A stretch of DNA of 23,447 nt from JBJTIF01 sp046094825 (GCA_046094825.1 JBJTIF010000024.1:1-23447); one strand, 5' to 3'; numbered from the stretch's first letter, positions 1-7,722 are shown. Numbers and translations: made by a program. The notes: generated by a model from the sequence alone, not told the origin.

Positions 1-2
1 AG

Positions 3-530
3 TCCGTCGCGATGCCCGAGGTGCTCGCGCGGCTCGGCGCCCCCGTCGCGACGATCGAGGCACCCGGCACCGTGGACGGAGGCGACATCTGCCAGGTGGG
101 GGAGCGGTTCCTCCTCGGACGGTCGGCGCGGACCGACGCCGACGGCGCGGCGCAGCTCGCGGGGCTCCTCGCCGCCTGGGGCTTCGCCGCGGAGACCGTG
201 GAGGTCCCCCCCGGCGAGCTCCTGCACCTGAAGAGCGGCCTGTCCTGGCTCGGCGACGACCGCGTCGCCGTCGTGGGGGCGCTCGCCCGCCACGCCGCGC
301 TCGCCGCTTCCGACCGCATCGTCGTCGACGACCGCGAGGCCTACGCCGCGAACTGCATCCGGGTGAATGGCGTCGTCATCGTGCCGGCGGGGTTCCCCCG
401 GACCGTCGCCGCGTTCCAGGCGGCCGGGCTCGACGTCGTCGACGTGGACGTGTCGGAGTTCCGGAAGATGGACGGCGGGGTGAGCTGCCTGTCGGTGCGC
501 CTGCCCGCGGAGTTCCCTCTCGGGGCCTGA
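3..530 (+). CDS. Dimethylarginine dimethylaminohydrolase (DDAH), C-terminal part
   Basis: Partial gene: the reading frame is open from the window edge, so the true start lies upstream. The fragment has features of the DDAH/arginine-deiminase-like amidinotransferase fold. These are a substrate-loop stretch GTVDGGDIC, LHLKSGLS carrying the likely catalytic His, and the C-terminal DGGVSCLSVRL carrying the likely nucleophilic Cys. Family members hydrolyse N-omega-methylated arginines (or arginine-like guanidines) to citrulline and an amine in the cytosol. Both His and Cys are present, so the enzyme is probably active, but the N-terminal third cannot be checked. It is followed after 7 bases by the DUF167 gene and probably co-transcribed with it. 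Related hydrolases annotated as N(G),N(G)-DDAH cannot be told apart by sequence alone. Confidence 0.85.
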   Translation, partial: SVAMPEVLARLGAPVATIEAPGTVDGGDICQVGERFLLGRSARTDADGAAQLAGLLAAWGFAAETVEVPPGELLHLKSGLSWLGDDRVAVVGALARHAALAASDRIVVDDREAYAANCIRVNGVVIVPAGFPRTVAAFQAAGLDVVDVDVSEFRKMDGGVSCLSVRLPAEFPLGA

Positions 531-537
531 GGGGATC

Positions 538-762
538 GTGTCGGACCACGCCGTGTCCGTGAGGCCCGGGAGTCGCGCGGGGGACCGTGTCGTCGAAGAG
601 CTCGACGGGTCGATCGTCGTCCACCTCCGCGCCCGCCCGATCGACGGTGCCGCGAACGCCGCGCTCCTGCGGGTGCTCGCCGACCACTGGGGCCTGCCGC
701 CGAGCGCGCTCGCCATCGTCCGGGGGCACCGGTCCCGGCGGAAGGTCGTCCGGCGGCCGTGA
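538..762 (+). CDS. DUF167 / YggU-family (UPF0235) small protein
   Basis: A 74-residue protein with the DUF167 core: an early VRPGSRA segment, a VHLRARPIDGAANAAL helix region, and a C-terminal IVRGHRSRRKVVR stretch. The family is small, cytosolic and of unknown biochemical role, so no function is assigned. I chose the GTG at 538 because a purine-rich GAGGGG lies just before it and it follows the upstream stop by 7 bases, which suggests an operon with the DDAH gene. The length is slightly short compared with the usual 90 to 100 residues but the core is complete. Confidence 0.8.
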   Translation: MSDHAVSVRPGSRAGDRVVEELDGSIVVHLRARPIDGAANAALLRVLADHWGLPPSALAIVRGHRSRRKVVRRP

Positions 763-809
763 GCGCCGAGCCTGACCTGCGGTCTCCGGGACGCGTGCCG
801 AGCCTTCGG

Positions 810-815
810 TAGGAT
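810..815 (+). promoter_or_regulatory. -10 element TAGGAT of a probable leaderless promoter for the serine protease gene
   Basis: TAGGAT lies 6 bases before the ATG at 822, so transcription would begin at or beside the start codon. No Shine-Dalgarno sequence is present. The first nine bases (TAGGATTCG) and the spacing are repeated exactly in front of gcvT at 22519. No -35 match is apparent. Confidence 0.6.
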
Positions 816-821
816 TCGTCT

Positions 822-2156
822 ATGCGACGCACACTGGCCCTGAGCCTCGCGACGCTCCTCGCCATCGCCGGTCTCTCGGTGAGCGCGTCGGCGGCGCCGA
901 CCGCTCCGACCGGCACCGGTGACGGCCCGTCGGCCGCCGCCCAGCGCGTCTTCGACTTCTGGACCCCGGAGCGCATCGCCCAGGCCACCCCCCGCGATCT
1001 CGTCGTCGACGCGCGCGGTCGCGGGTACCTCCGCGCCCTCGATGGGACCCTCACCCCGTACGGGAAGACCCCGACGCCGACCGCGGCGCCGGGTCCCTCG
1101 ATCACGGACATGGTCCCGGCGGCCTCGGCGACGGTCCAGCCCACGTCGACGTTCTCCGCGACGGTGACCGATGCCGATGGGGTCCGCTCGGTGCGGTTCT
1201 CGCTCCGGCGCTCGGGGACGACGAAGACCCAGTCCGTCACGCCCACCGCGTCGGGTTCGACGTGGAGCGCCGTCGTGAGCAACCTCGCCGCGGGGACGTG
1301 GTCGTGGTGGGTCACGGCGACGGACACGACGCGCAACACCACGACGTCGTCGACGCTCACGTTCACCGTGTCGGGTACTCCCGCGACCGTCGCGGATGCG
1401 ACGTGGACGGGGGGCGGCGCGGTCCAGAACGCCGCGGGCCGCATCCTCTTCCAGATGGGGAGCTCGTACTACGTCTGCAGCGGGACGGTCGCGACCGACA
1501 CCGTCTCGGGACAGTCGCTCATCGTCACCGCGGCGCACTGCGTCTACGACGACGCTGGCAAGGCGTTCGCGACGAACGTCCTGTTCATCCCGAACCAGTC
1601 GGGGACGACCGGGACGGGCACCGACTGGAACTGCGGGAACGACCCGATCGGGTGCTGGGCACCCACGTACGGTGTCGTCGACGTGAACTGGACGACCCGC
1701 GTGTTCCCGGACAACATCCCGTGGGACTACGGCTTCTACGTCGTCCCGACGTCGGGTCGACACACCGCGGGGCTCACCGCGGCCGACGACTCCCTCGAGA
1801 TCGCCGCGGGATCACTCGCCGTGTCGTTCGCGGCGCCGGCGAACGCCTACTCGTGGGCCCTCGGCTACTCGTACTCGAGGGATCCGCTCTTCCGCTACTG
1901 CGGGGAGACCCTCGGGACGAACGGCTCCGCGAACTGGTGGCTCGGCTCGTGCACCCTCTCCGGCGGTTCGTCGGGCGGCCCCTGGATGCAGACGGCCGGC
2001 TCCGGGCCGATCTTCTCGGTGAACTCCTGGGGCTACACCCGCGGCTCGGGCATGGCCGGACCGAAGTTCAACGGCACGTCGGCGCAGTGCGTGTACCAGA
2101 CCGCGAACACCTCCCGATCCACGCCCGCGAGCGGGGGCGTCGCGCCCTCCTGCTGA
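822..2156 (+). CDS. Secreted trypsin-fold (S1/V8-like) serine protease with Ig-like domain
   Basis: A 444-residue exported protein. Residues 1-25 form a signal peptide: MRRT, a hydrophobic core, then a cleavage site near SASAAP. Residues about 90-185 look like a bacterial Ig-like or fibronectin-type beta domain rich in Thr and Ser. Residues about 195-444 are a chymotrypsin-fold peptidase with His239 (TAAHC), Asp302 (WDYGF) and Ser384 (GSSGGP), so the triad is complete. Cys219 and Cys240 bracket the His as a typical disulfide, and Cys pairs near 271/278, 360/377 and 423/444 suggest an extracellular, oxidised protein. Substrate preference is unknown; resemblance to V8/glutamyl endopeptidase-like proteins is only general. 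It stands alone with its own promoter. Confidence 0.85.
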   Translation: MRRTLALSLATLLAIAGLSVSASAAPTAPTGTGDGPSAAAQRVFDFWTPERIAQATPRDLVVDARGRGYLRALDGTLTPYGKTPTPTAAPGPSITDMVPAASATVQPTSTFSATVTDADGVRSVRFSLRRSGTTKTQSVTPTASGSTWSAVVSNLAAGTWSWWVTATDTTRNTTTSSTLTFTVSGTPATVADATWTGGGAVQNAAGRILFQMGSSYYVCSGTVATDTVSGQSLIVTAAHCVYDDAGKAFATNVLFIPNQSGTTGTGTDWNCGNDPIGCWAPTYGVVDVNWTTRVFPDNIPWDYGFYVVPTSGRHTAGLTAADDSLEIAAGSLAVSFAAPANAYSWALGYSYSRDPLFRYCGETLGTNGSANWWLGSCTLSGGSSGGPWMQTAGSGPIFSVNSWGYTRGSGMAGPKFNGTSAQCVYQTANTSRSTPASGGVAPSC

Positions 2157-2164
2157 GTCGGGGG

Positions 2165-2191
2165 CGGTCGCACCCTCCCCGGCCGCGACCG
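2165..2191 (+). terminator. Possible hairpin after the protease gene
   Basis: CGGTCGC (2165-2171) and GCGACCG (2185-2191) form a 7-bp stem with a 13-base loop, 8 bases after the protease stop codon. There is no T-run, so termination is only a guess. Confidence 0.3.
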
Positions 2192-2211
2192 TGGTGCGAC
2201 AATGCGCCGCA

Positions 2212-2285
2212 GGGGCGGTAGCTCAGTCGGTCAGAGCAGCGGACTCATAATCCGTCGGTCGCAGGTTCGAGTCCTGCCCGCCCCA
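2212..2285 (+). tRNA. tRNA with anticodon CAT (elongator Met or Ile2)
   Basis: A full cloverleaf folds by eye. The acceptor GGGGCGG (2212-2218) pairs with CCGCCCC (2278-2284) and the discriminator is A2285. The D stem is GCTC/GAGC, the anticodon stem GCGGA/TCCGT with loop CTCATAA (anticodon 2246-2248), and the T arm GCAGG-TTCGAGT-CCTGC. It is not the initiator: the first acceptor pair is a normal G-C and the anticodon stem lacks the three consecutive G-C pairs. A CAT anticodon can be elongator Met or, if lysidine-modified by TilS, Ile for AUA, and I cannot decide. CCA is not encoded. A GACAAT at 2198-2203 may be its -10 box. Its 3' end is 5 bases from the convergent homospermidine synthase stop. 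Confidence 0.93.
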
Positions 2286-2290
2286 CGCGT

Positions 2291-3733
2291 TCAGTCGACG
2301 AGGAAGTTCGCGAACTGCCAGGGGTCATCGTCGTAGCGGTGCGACCGCCAGCCCTCGAAGACGTCGTAGCGATCCCGCACGGGCGTCCAGTCCGCCGCCC
2401 CGCTCCAGTGCTCGCCGAGGAACGGTTCCGCGACCGCGAGCACCTCGCGCCACGGGAGGTCGTCGGGGACGAGGATGCCGCGCTCGGGGTTCGCGACGAT
2501 CCACGTGAGCGCCCCGAGGATGCTCGCCGCGACCTGGAGCGTCGTCGCGCTCTGGCCGGGAGCGTGCCGTCGGGCCTCGTGGATCGACAGGAGGGAGCCC
2601 GTCCACCACGCCGTGTACGGATGCCCCATGAGGAGGACGCCGAGTCGGTCCTCTCCGTCGGTGATCTCCTCGTTCATGATCCGGAGCTTCGGGGGAAGCT
2701 CCCAGTTGCGCGCGGAGAGCTCGCGCATCGAGGCGATCGCGAGGTCCGTCGGACAGTACGCGTAGTGCACGGTCGGCCGGTACCGGGCCGAGCCGTCGGC
2801 GTTCCACGTCGTGAGGTGGTCGGCGATCGTGAACGCCTCGCCGTGGCGGATCACCATCCCGTTGATCTCGTGGTGGGGGACCCAGGACCGGACCCAGGTC
2901 ATCGCGCCGGGCCGGGCGAGGCAGATCTGGTTCCGGGGGCCCTCGGCGTGCTCGTAGGCGTCGGCGGGGAGCGTCCGCTCGTGGGTGCCCCAGCCCATCT
3001 CCGCGGGGGCGATGCCCTCCTCGTGGAAGCCGGCGATGCTCCACGTGTTCACGAACTCGTCGACGAGCTTCGGCCGGTCGGAGATCTGCGTGTCCCGCTC
3101 GGCGATGTGGATCACCTTCACGCCGAGGGCCTCGGCGAGATCGCCGTAGCGTTCGGCCTCGAGCGCAGCCGGGACGGCCGCCTTCGCGAGGCCGTCCCGC
3201 ACCGCGGCGGTCGCGATGTCGACGAGCGCCTGCTTCGTCCAGTGCGAGACGAGTCCCGGATTCGCGCCGTGTTCGACCACGGCGGTCGCCCCCGGTCGTT
3301 CGTACGAATCGCGCAGTTCGCGCATCGCCATGTGTCGGACGTAGAGCGTGCGCTCCTGCGGCGTCATCGACCGGGCGTCGCCGTAGGGGTCCCAGACCTC
3401 GACGCTCGTGTTGAGGTAGAGGACGCCCCGATCGTGGCACCAGGAGAGGATCGCGTTCGCGTCGATGTTCCACGCGAGGTCGACGAGGAGGTCGCCCGCT
3501 CCGAGGTAGGACCCGAGGAGCGTCGGGAGGTTCTCACGGGTCACCCGGTCCGTGACGTACGTGACGCCCTTCGCGAGCACGTCGGCGAAGCGGTCGCGGT
3601 TGTCCGTGAAGTCGAGGATCGTGATGCGGTCGGGTCGGTCGACGAGGTGGTCGACGAGGAGCGGTACGGTGCACTGCGAGACGGATCCGGCACCCAGGAC
3701 GAGGACGCGACCGGCGTAGGGGGTCCGGCTCAT
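2291..3733 (-). CDS. hss: Homospermidine synthase
   Basis: A 480-residue protein resembling bacterial homospermidine synthase. This cytosolic NAD-dependent enzyme condenses two putrescines (or putrescine and spermidine) into homospermidine. The N-terminal Rossmann nucleotide-binding segment is VLVLGAGSVSQ (residues 10-20), the EVWDPYG stretch lies near 112-118, and the family-typical EHGANPGLVSHWTKQAL lies near 154-170. Length matches the family (about 470-480). Such proteins are often mislabelled saccharopine dehydrogenase, but the ANPGLVSH and EVW segments favour homospermidine synthase. I chose ATG 3733, not the longer upstream frame, because homologues begin about ten residues before the Rossmann strand and because this ATG overlaps the stop of a leader ORF (ATGA), which suggests translational coupling. 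Confidence 0.85.
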   Translation of the reverse strand: MSRTPYAGRVLVLGAGSVSQCTVPLLVDHLVDRPDRITILDFTDNRDRFADVLAKGVTYVTDRVTRENLPTLLGSYLGAGDLLVDLAWNIDANAILSWCHDRGVLYLNTSVEVWDPYGDARSMTPQERTLYVRHMAMRELRDSYERPGATAVVEHGANPGLVSHWTKQALVDIATAAVRDGLAKAAVPAALEAERYGDLAEALGVKVIHIAERDTQISDRPKLVDEFVNTWSIAGFHEEGIAPAEMGWGTHERTLPADAYEHAEGPRNQICLARPGAMTWVRSWVPHHEINGMVIRHGEAFTIADHLTTWNADGSARYRPTVHYAYCPTDLAIASMRELSARNWELPPKLRIMNEEITDGEDRLGVLLMGHPYTAWWTGSLLSIHEARRHAPGQSATTLQVAASILGALTWIVANPERGILVPDDLPWREVLAVAEPFLGEHWSGAADWTPVRDRYDVFEGWRSHRYDDDPWQFANFLVD

Positions 3734-3777
3734 CGTTCGCCGTCCCGGCGGAGGTGCTCCCGCGCCCGTCGCTCCAT
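3730..3777 (-). CDS. Arginine-rich 15-codon leader ORF translationally coupled to hss
   Basis: ATG at 3777 is preceded by AAGGAG with a 5-base gap, the best Shine-Dalgarno match around the hss start. The ORF encodes MERRAREHLRRDGER and its TGA overlaps the hss ATG as ATGA. Six of 15 residues are Arg and four are acidic. The hss start itself has no comparable ribosome site, so ribosomes may reach it by terminating and restarting from this ORF. A regulatory role, for example polyamine or arginyl-tRNA sensing, is inference. The alternative is that it is only a coupling device or a chance ORF. Confidence 0.5.
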   Translation of the reverse strand: MERRAREHLRRDGER

Positions 3778-3820
3778 CGAAGCTCCTTCCCGGGCCGTCC
3801 GGTGCGGCACCGCGGGGCGC

Positions 3821-3849
3821 ATCCTGCCACGCCACGCCCTCGGCCACAA
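3821..3849 (-). promoter_or_regulatory. Possible promoter for hss
   Basis: On the minus strand a TTGTGG (3849-3844) is followed after 17 bases by CAGGAT (3826-3821). This would give a leader of about 35-40 bases before the small ORF at 3777. Both hexamers are imperfect. The 89-base gap behind the SDR gene is one of the larger minus-strand gaps in the left part, so a separate promoter is plausible. Confidence 0.33.
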
Positions 3850-3866
3850 CGTCGGGCGCTGCGCCG

Positions 3867-4580
3867 TCAGTAGCCGGCGGTGACGCCCCAGTCGAGGGGG
3901 ATGCACGCGCCGGTGATCGGCTCGGCCTCCGGCGAGGCGAGGAACCGCACGAGCGCTGCGACCTCCTCGGCTCGGACGAATCGCGCCCGGTCGCGGCCCT
4001 GCGGGAGGGTGCCGAGCAAGCGGGCGAGGTACGCGTCGGGGTCGGGGCTCGCCGCCGCCTGCCCCCGGAGCATCGGGGTGTCGACGTCGGTCGGGCACAC
4101 GCTGTTCACGCGGACGCCGTGCGGCGCGAGCTCGAGCGCGAGCGCCCGCGTGATGCCGTTCACGCCGAACTTCGAGGCGACGTAGGCGGTCGCGCCGGGT
4201 CCGCCGACGAGACCGTAGTCGCTCGCCACGTTCACGATCGCGCCGCGGGATGCGACGAGGTGAGGGATCGCGGCCCGGCACGAGAAGAACGTGCCTTTGA
4301 GGTTCGTGTCGATCGTGCGATCCCAGTCCGCCTCCGACACGTCGGCGGAGGGTCCCTCGGTCCAGATGCCGGCGGCGCAGACGAGGACGTCCAGTCGCCC
4401 GCCGATCGCGACGGCCTCGGCGACCATCCGGTCGCACGCGTCGACGGAGGTGACGTCGGCGCGGACCTCGCCGTGATCGAGGTCGGCGGCGAGGACCCGA
4501 TCGCCGACCGCCTCGAACGCCGTCCGGATCGCTCGGCCGATCCCGCCCTCGCCGCCGGTCACGAGGACGACCCGGCTCAC
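3867..4580 (-). CDS. Short-chain dehydrogenase/reductase (SDR) family oxidoreductase
   Basis: A 237-residue classical SDR, a cytosolic NAD(P)-dependent oxidoreductase. Visible signatures are the dinucleotide loop TGGEGGIG (residues 8-15), CAAG in place of NNAG near 68-71, the structural Asn93 (DTNLKG), Ser120, and the catalytic YVASK (Tyr133, Lys137). An acidic Asp33 at the end of strand two (AADLD) suggests NAD preference. The substrate cannot be read from the sequence; FabG-like and sugar or steroid SDRs share these features. The GTG start at 4580 overlaps the stop of the MOSC gene by four bases (GTGA), so the two are translationally coupled and probably in one operon. Confidence 0.85.
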   Translation of the reverse strand: MSRVVLVTGGEGGIGRAIRTAFEAVGDRVLAADLDHGEVRADVTSVDACDRMVAEAVAIGGRLDVLVCAAGIWTEGPSADVSEADWDRTIDTNLKGTFFSCRAAIPHLVASRGAIVNVASDYGLVGGPGATAYVASKFGVNGITRALALELAPHGVRVNSVCPTDVDTPMLRGQAAASPDPDAYLARLLGTLPQGRDRARFVRAEEVAALVRFLASPEAEPITGACIPLDWGVTAGY

Positions 4581-5284
4581 CGGGGCACCACCGCGTCGCC
4601 GACGGCGACGTCGCCGGGCTCGAGGATCTCCGCGTAGACGCCGAACGGCAGATCTCCGTCGACGACGCCACGCGCGCGCTTGATCGCCGAGAGCGTCGGG
4701 AAGTCCCGCTCCCCGGTCGAGGGGTCGAGCGTCGTCACGACGCAGCGCGGGACCGCGCCGAGGACGCGGACGGTCGCGCCGCCGAGGGCGACGACACGTC
4801 CTGCCCAGGAGTCCTCCTCGTACGCGGTGCAGCCGTCGAGGTCGAAGGTCATCCGGAACCGGCGGGCGTCGAGCGTGAGGGGCCGGACGTCGCTCGCGCC
4901 CCCGGGTTCGTCGGGCGCGACGAGGCGCAGGGGCGTCCCGGCGAACGCGGAGAGCGGCCCGTCCCAGGGACCGGGGACGACGTGCCCGGGGACCGGTCGG
5001 CCGTAGAAGTCGGTGACGAGCGCCTCGCCGGTCGCGGCGGCGACCGCCTCGACCCGGGTCCCGTCGGGGAAGGCGACCGCGAGCCGGTCGCCGTCGAGGT
5101 CCGCCCGCAGGCGGACGAGCGATCCCTGCTTCGTCCCGTTCCACAGCCGACCGTCCTCGCGGACGAGGAAGTACGCGCGGTTGCCGGCGACGCCCCAGGG
5201 CTCGATCCGCACCCGTCGGGGGTGGTGGAGCGCAGCGGATTTCAGGGGGGTGACGTTGATCCGGGCGACGGTGGCGTCGGACAC
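4577..5284 (-). CDS. MOSC-domain protein (YcbX/mARC-like)
   Basis: About 235 residues. The N-terminal ATVARINVTPLKSA resembles the MOSC N-terminal beta-barrel that opens YcbX/mARC proteins, and the C-terminal half has the MOSC-type PRCVVTTLDPSTG with a conserved Cys (residue 181 of this model) that would bind the molybdenum cofactor. Family members reduce N-hydroxylated compounds using Moco and electrons from a partner. No fused ferredoxin is seen, so the electron donor is unknown. I chose GTG 5284 because a TAGGGT lies 7 bases before it, matching the leaderless pattern; GTG 5293, three codons upstream, would overlap that box. It is the head of a two-gene operon with the SDR. Confidence 0.75.
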   Translation of the reverse strand: MSDATVARINVTPLKSAALHHPRRVRIEPWGVAGNRAYFLVREDGRLWNGTKQGSLVRLRADLDGDRLAVAFPDGTRVEAVAAATGEALVTDFYGRPVPGHVVPGPWDGPLSAFAGTPLRLVAPDEPGGASDVRPLTLDARRFRMTFDLDGCTAYEEDSWAGRVVALGGATVRVLGAVPRCVVTTLDPSTGERDFPTLSAIKRARGVVDGDLPFGVYAEILEPGDVAVGDAVVPR

Positions 5285-5291
5285 GCGGGCC

Positions 5292-5297
5292 ACCCTA
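5292..5297 (-). promoter_or_regulatory. -10 element TAGGGT for the MOSC-SDR operon
   Basis: TAGGGT on the minus strand ends 7 bases before GTG 5284, consistent with leaderless transcription. It is divergent from the metal ATPase gene on the plus strand. Confidence 0.5.
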
Positions 5298-5327
5298 CCG
5301 CCGACCGGAGCCTCCGGGGTCGCGTGC

Positions 5328-5333
5328 TAGCGT
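5328..5333 (+). promoter_or_regulatory. Possible -10 element TAGCGT for the hemerythrin-fused ATPase
   Basis: TAGCGT would give a leader of about 48 bases before ATG 5389, which has its own GGGAGGGGGG ribosome site. No -35 hexamer is recognisable. The box shares the 104-base intergenic region with the divergent MOSC promoter. Confidence 0.35.
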
Positions 5334-5388
5334 TCCCGCGACCGCCGCGGCGGGCGGAGTTGGCCACGTGGGCGACGGGAGGGGGGCG

Positions 5389-7722
5389 ATGGGCGCGAAC
5401 GAGCAGGGGCCGCCCCGCTTCACCCTCAGCAACGCGTTCCTCGCGACCTCGGGCGTCGGGATCGTCGTGGGCTTCGCGTTCCGGCTCGCCGGCGACGCGT
5501 CGGCGGCGGAGATCGCCTGGGGCGTGACGACCGCCCTCGGGCTCATCCCGATCACGAAGGACGTCGTCGGGGGGATCCTCCGGCGCGAGCCGGGCGTCGA
5601 CCTCATCGCGGTCCTCGCGATGGCCGGGTCGCGCGCGTTCGGCGAGTACCTCGCCGGCGCCGTCATCGCGCTCATGCTCTCCTCGGGGAGGTCGCTCGAG
5701 GACTTCGCGGACGCGCGCGCACACCGCGAGCTGAGCGCGCTCCTCGAACGCGCCCCCCGATCCGCGCACCGCTACGTCGATGGCACCCTCGAGCAGGTGC
5801 CGGTCGACGCCGTGCGCCCCGGGGACCGGATCCTCGTGAGGCCCGGCGAGGTCGTGCCGGTCGACGGCGTCCTCGAGGTGGGCCACACGGTCCTCGACGA
5901 GTCGGCGCTCACCGGTGAATCGCGACCCGTCGAGCGCGACGCCGGCGACGGGGTGCGGAGCGGCGCGGTGAACGCCGGCCCCGCGTTCGATCTCCGGGCG
6001 ATCGCGACCGCGGAGGCCTCGACGTATGCCGGCATCGTCCGCCTCGTCGCGGAGGCCGGGGAGCAGAAGGCTCCGTTCGTGCGCCTCGCGGACCGCTACG
6101 CGCTCATCTTCATCCCGGTGACGCTCGCGATCGCGGGCGGCGCGTGGATCCTCACCGGCGACCCCGTCCGCGCGCTCGCGGTCCTCGTCGTCGCGACCCC
6201 GTGCCCGCTCATCCTCGCCGCGCCGATCGCGATCGTCGCCGGCATCTCGCAGGCGGCGCGACGCGGCATCATCGTGAAGGGTGGGGGCTCGCTCGAGCGG
6301 CTCGCCCGCGGGACGGTCCTCCTCCTCGACAAGACCGGAACGCTCACCGCGGGGGAGCCGCACCTCGCCGACCTCGAGGTCTTCGGCGCGCACGACCCCG
6401 ACGACGTGCTCCGCGCCGCCGCGTCGCTCGATCAGGTGTCGGCCCACGTCCTCGCCTCCGCGATCGTGCGCGCCGCACGGACGCGGGGCCTCCCGCTCAC
6501 GTTCCCGACCGACCCGCACGAGGAGCACGGCGCGGGGATCCGGGGTCGCGTGGACGGTCGCGAGGTCGCGATCGGCAAGCTCGCCTTCGTCGTCGGCGCG
6601 GGCCCGGTGCCGCCGCACGCGCGGGCGGTGCGACGCCGGAGCGCGATGGAGGGCTCATCGTGCGTGTTCGTCGCGATCGACGGCGACCTCGCGGGGGCGC
6701 TCATCCTCGACGATCCGATCCGCCCCGACAGCCCCCGGGTGATCCGCTCGCTCCGCGGTGCGGGCATCCGGCGCGTCGTCATGGTCACCGGCGACCACCC
6801 CGACGTCGCGGAGTCCGTCGGCATCTCGCTCGGCGTCGACAGGATCCTCTCCGAGCGGGATCCGAAGGACAAGGTGGACGCGGTCACGGCGGAGCGCGAG
6901 GGTGGCCTGACGATCATGGTCGGCGACGGCGTGAACGACGCCCCCGCGCTCGCCGCGGCGGACGTCGGTGTCGCGATGGGTGCACGTGGCGCGACGGCCT
7001 CCTCGGAGGCCGCCGACGTCGTCCTCATGGTCGACCGCCTCGATCGGCTCGTCGAAGCGATCCGGATCGCGCACCGCTCGCGATCGGTCGCGCTCCAGAG
7101 CGTCCTCGCCGGGATGGGGATGAGTCTCATCGCGATGTTCTTCGGGGCGTTCGGCCTCCTCGCGCCCGTCGCGGGCGCCCTCGTCCAGGAGCTCATCGAC
7201 GTCGCGGTGATCCTGAACGCCCTGCGGGCGCTGCGGCCCGCTCGCGCGTTGCGTCCGCCGACCGGACCCGGCGTCGACGTCGCCGAACGGTTCCGGCAGG
7301 AGCACCGCGAGTTCGTCCCGTGGCTCCAGCGGATGCGCCACGTCGCGGACCGTCTCGAGTCGTTCACCCCGGACGAACTCCGGGGACAGCTCGTGGACCT
7401 GCGGCGGTTCCTCCTCGAGGATCTGCCGCGCCACGAGGAGCGGGAGGAGGCCGCGGTCTACCCGGTCATCGCCGCATCGGTCCGCGAGGAGGACCCGCTC
7501 GGCGGCATGGAGCGCGCGCACCTCGAGATCGAGCACCTCGCCCGGATCTTCGGTCACCTCGTCGACGATCTGCCGCCCGAGGGACCCTCGGCGGCCGACC
7601 TCATCGACCTCCGCCGGGTCCTCTACGGGCTCCACGCGATCCTGCGCCTGCACTTCGCGCAGGAGGATGAGCTCTACGCCTGGCTCGCCTCGAACGAGCG
7701 GGCGGGCGCCGGGGTGCGCTGA
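5389..7722 (+). CDS. P1B-type heavy-metal-transporting ATPase with C-terminal hemerythrin domain (P1B-5-like)
   Basis: A 777-residue membrane ATPase. It has the actuator TGES, the transmembrane metal site TPCPL with Cys272, phosphorylation Asp314 in DKTGTLT, the hinge GDGVND (512-517), and TM pairs on both sides. There is no N-terminal HMA domain. Residues about 635-765 form a hemerythrin-like bundle with ligand-type residues: His639 (EHREF), HEEREE, AHLEIEH and HAILRLHFAQEDE. Hemerythrin fusion is described for the P1B-5 subgroup (iron/nickel-type exporters), so Fe or Ni efflux with a di-iron sensor is the favoured guess. An in-frame GTG at 5368 would add 7 residues. I prefer ATG 5389 because a GGGAGGGGGG Shine-Dalgarno sits immediately before it. 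Confidence 0.87.
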   Translation: MGANEQGPPRFTLSNAFLATSGVGIVVGFAFRLAGDASAAEIAWGVTTALGLIPITKDVVGGILRREPGVDLIAVLAMAGSRAFGEYLAGAVIALMLSSGRSLEDFADARAHRELSALLERAPRSAHRYVDGTLEQVPVDAVRPGDRILVRPGEVVPVDGVLEVGHTVLDESALTGESRPVERDAGDGVRSGAVNAGPAFDLRAIATAEASTYAGIVRLVAEAGEQKAPFVRLADRYALIFIPVTLAIAGGAWILTGDPVRALAVLVVATPCPLILAAPIAIVAGISQAARRGIIVKGGGSLERLARGTVLLLDKTGTLTAGEPHLADLEVFGAHDPDDVLRAAASLDQVSAHVLASAIVRAARTRGLPLTFPTDPHEEHGAGIRGRVDGREVAIGKLAFVVGAGPVPPHARAVRRRSAMEGSSCVFVAIDGDLAGALILDDPIRPDSPRVIRSLRGAGIRRVVMVTGDHPDVAESVGISLGVDRILSERDPKDKVDAVTAEREGGLTIMVGDGVNDAPALAAADVGVAMGARGATASSEAADVVLMVDRLDRLVEAIRIAHRSRSVALQSVLAGMGMSLIAMFFGAFGLLAPVAGALVQELIDVAVILNALRALRPARALRPPTGPGVDVAERFRQEHREFVPWLQRMRHVADRLESFTPDELRGQLVDLRRFLLEDLPRHEEREEAAVYPVIAASVREEDPLGGMERAHLEIEHLARIFGHLVDDLPPEGPSAADLIDLRRVLYGLHAILRLHFAQEDELYAWLASNERAGAGVR

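Noticed and set aside
2165..2191. A strong rho-independent terminator after the protease gene
   Set aside because: There is only a 7-bp stem with a 13-base loop and no T-run, so it is kept as a weak candidate rather than a firm call.
2339..3883. Plus-strand ORF of 514 codons opposite homospermidine synthase
   Set aside because: The opposite strand encodes a recognisable enzyme over its full length; the plus-strand translation shows no family features.
3730..4671. Long minus-strand frame ending in the small leader ORF
   Set aside because: Upstream of 3777 it lies out of frame within the SDR gene and is Arg-rich nonsense. Only the last 15 codons, with their own ribosome site, are kept as a candidate.
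5368..5388. Seven-residue extension of the hemerythrin-fused ATPase from GTG 5368
   Set aside because: ATG 5389 has a strong GGGAGGGGGG just before it; GTG 5368 has none.
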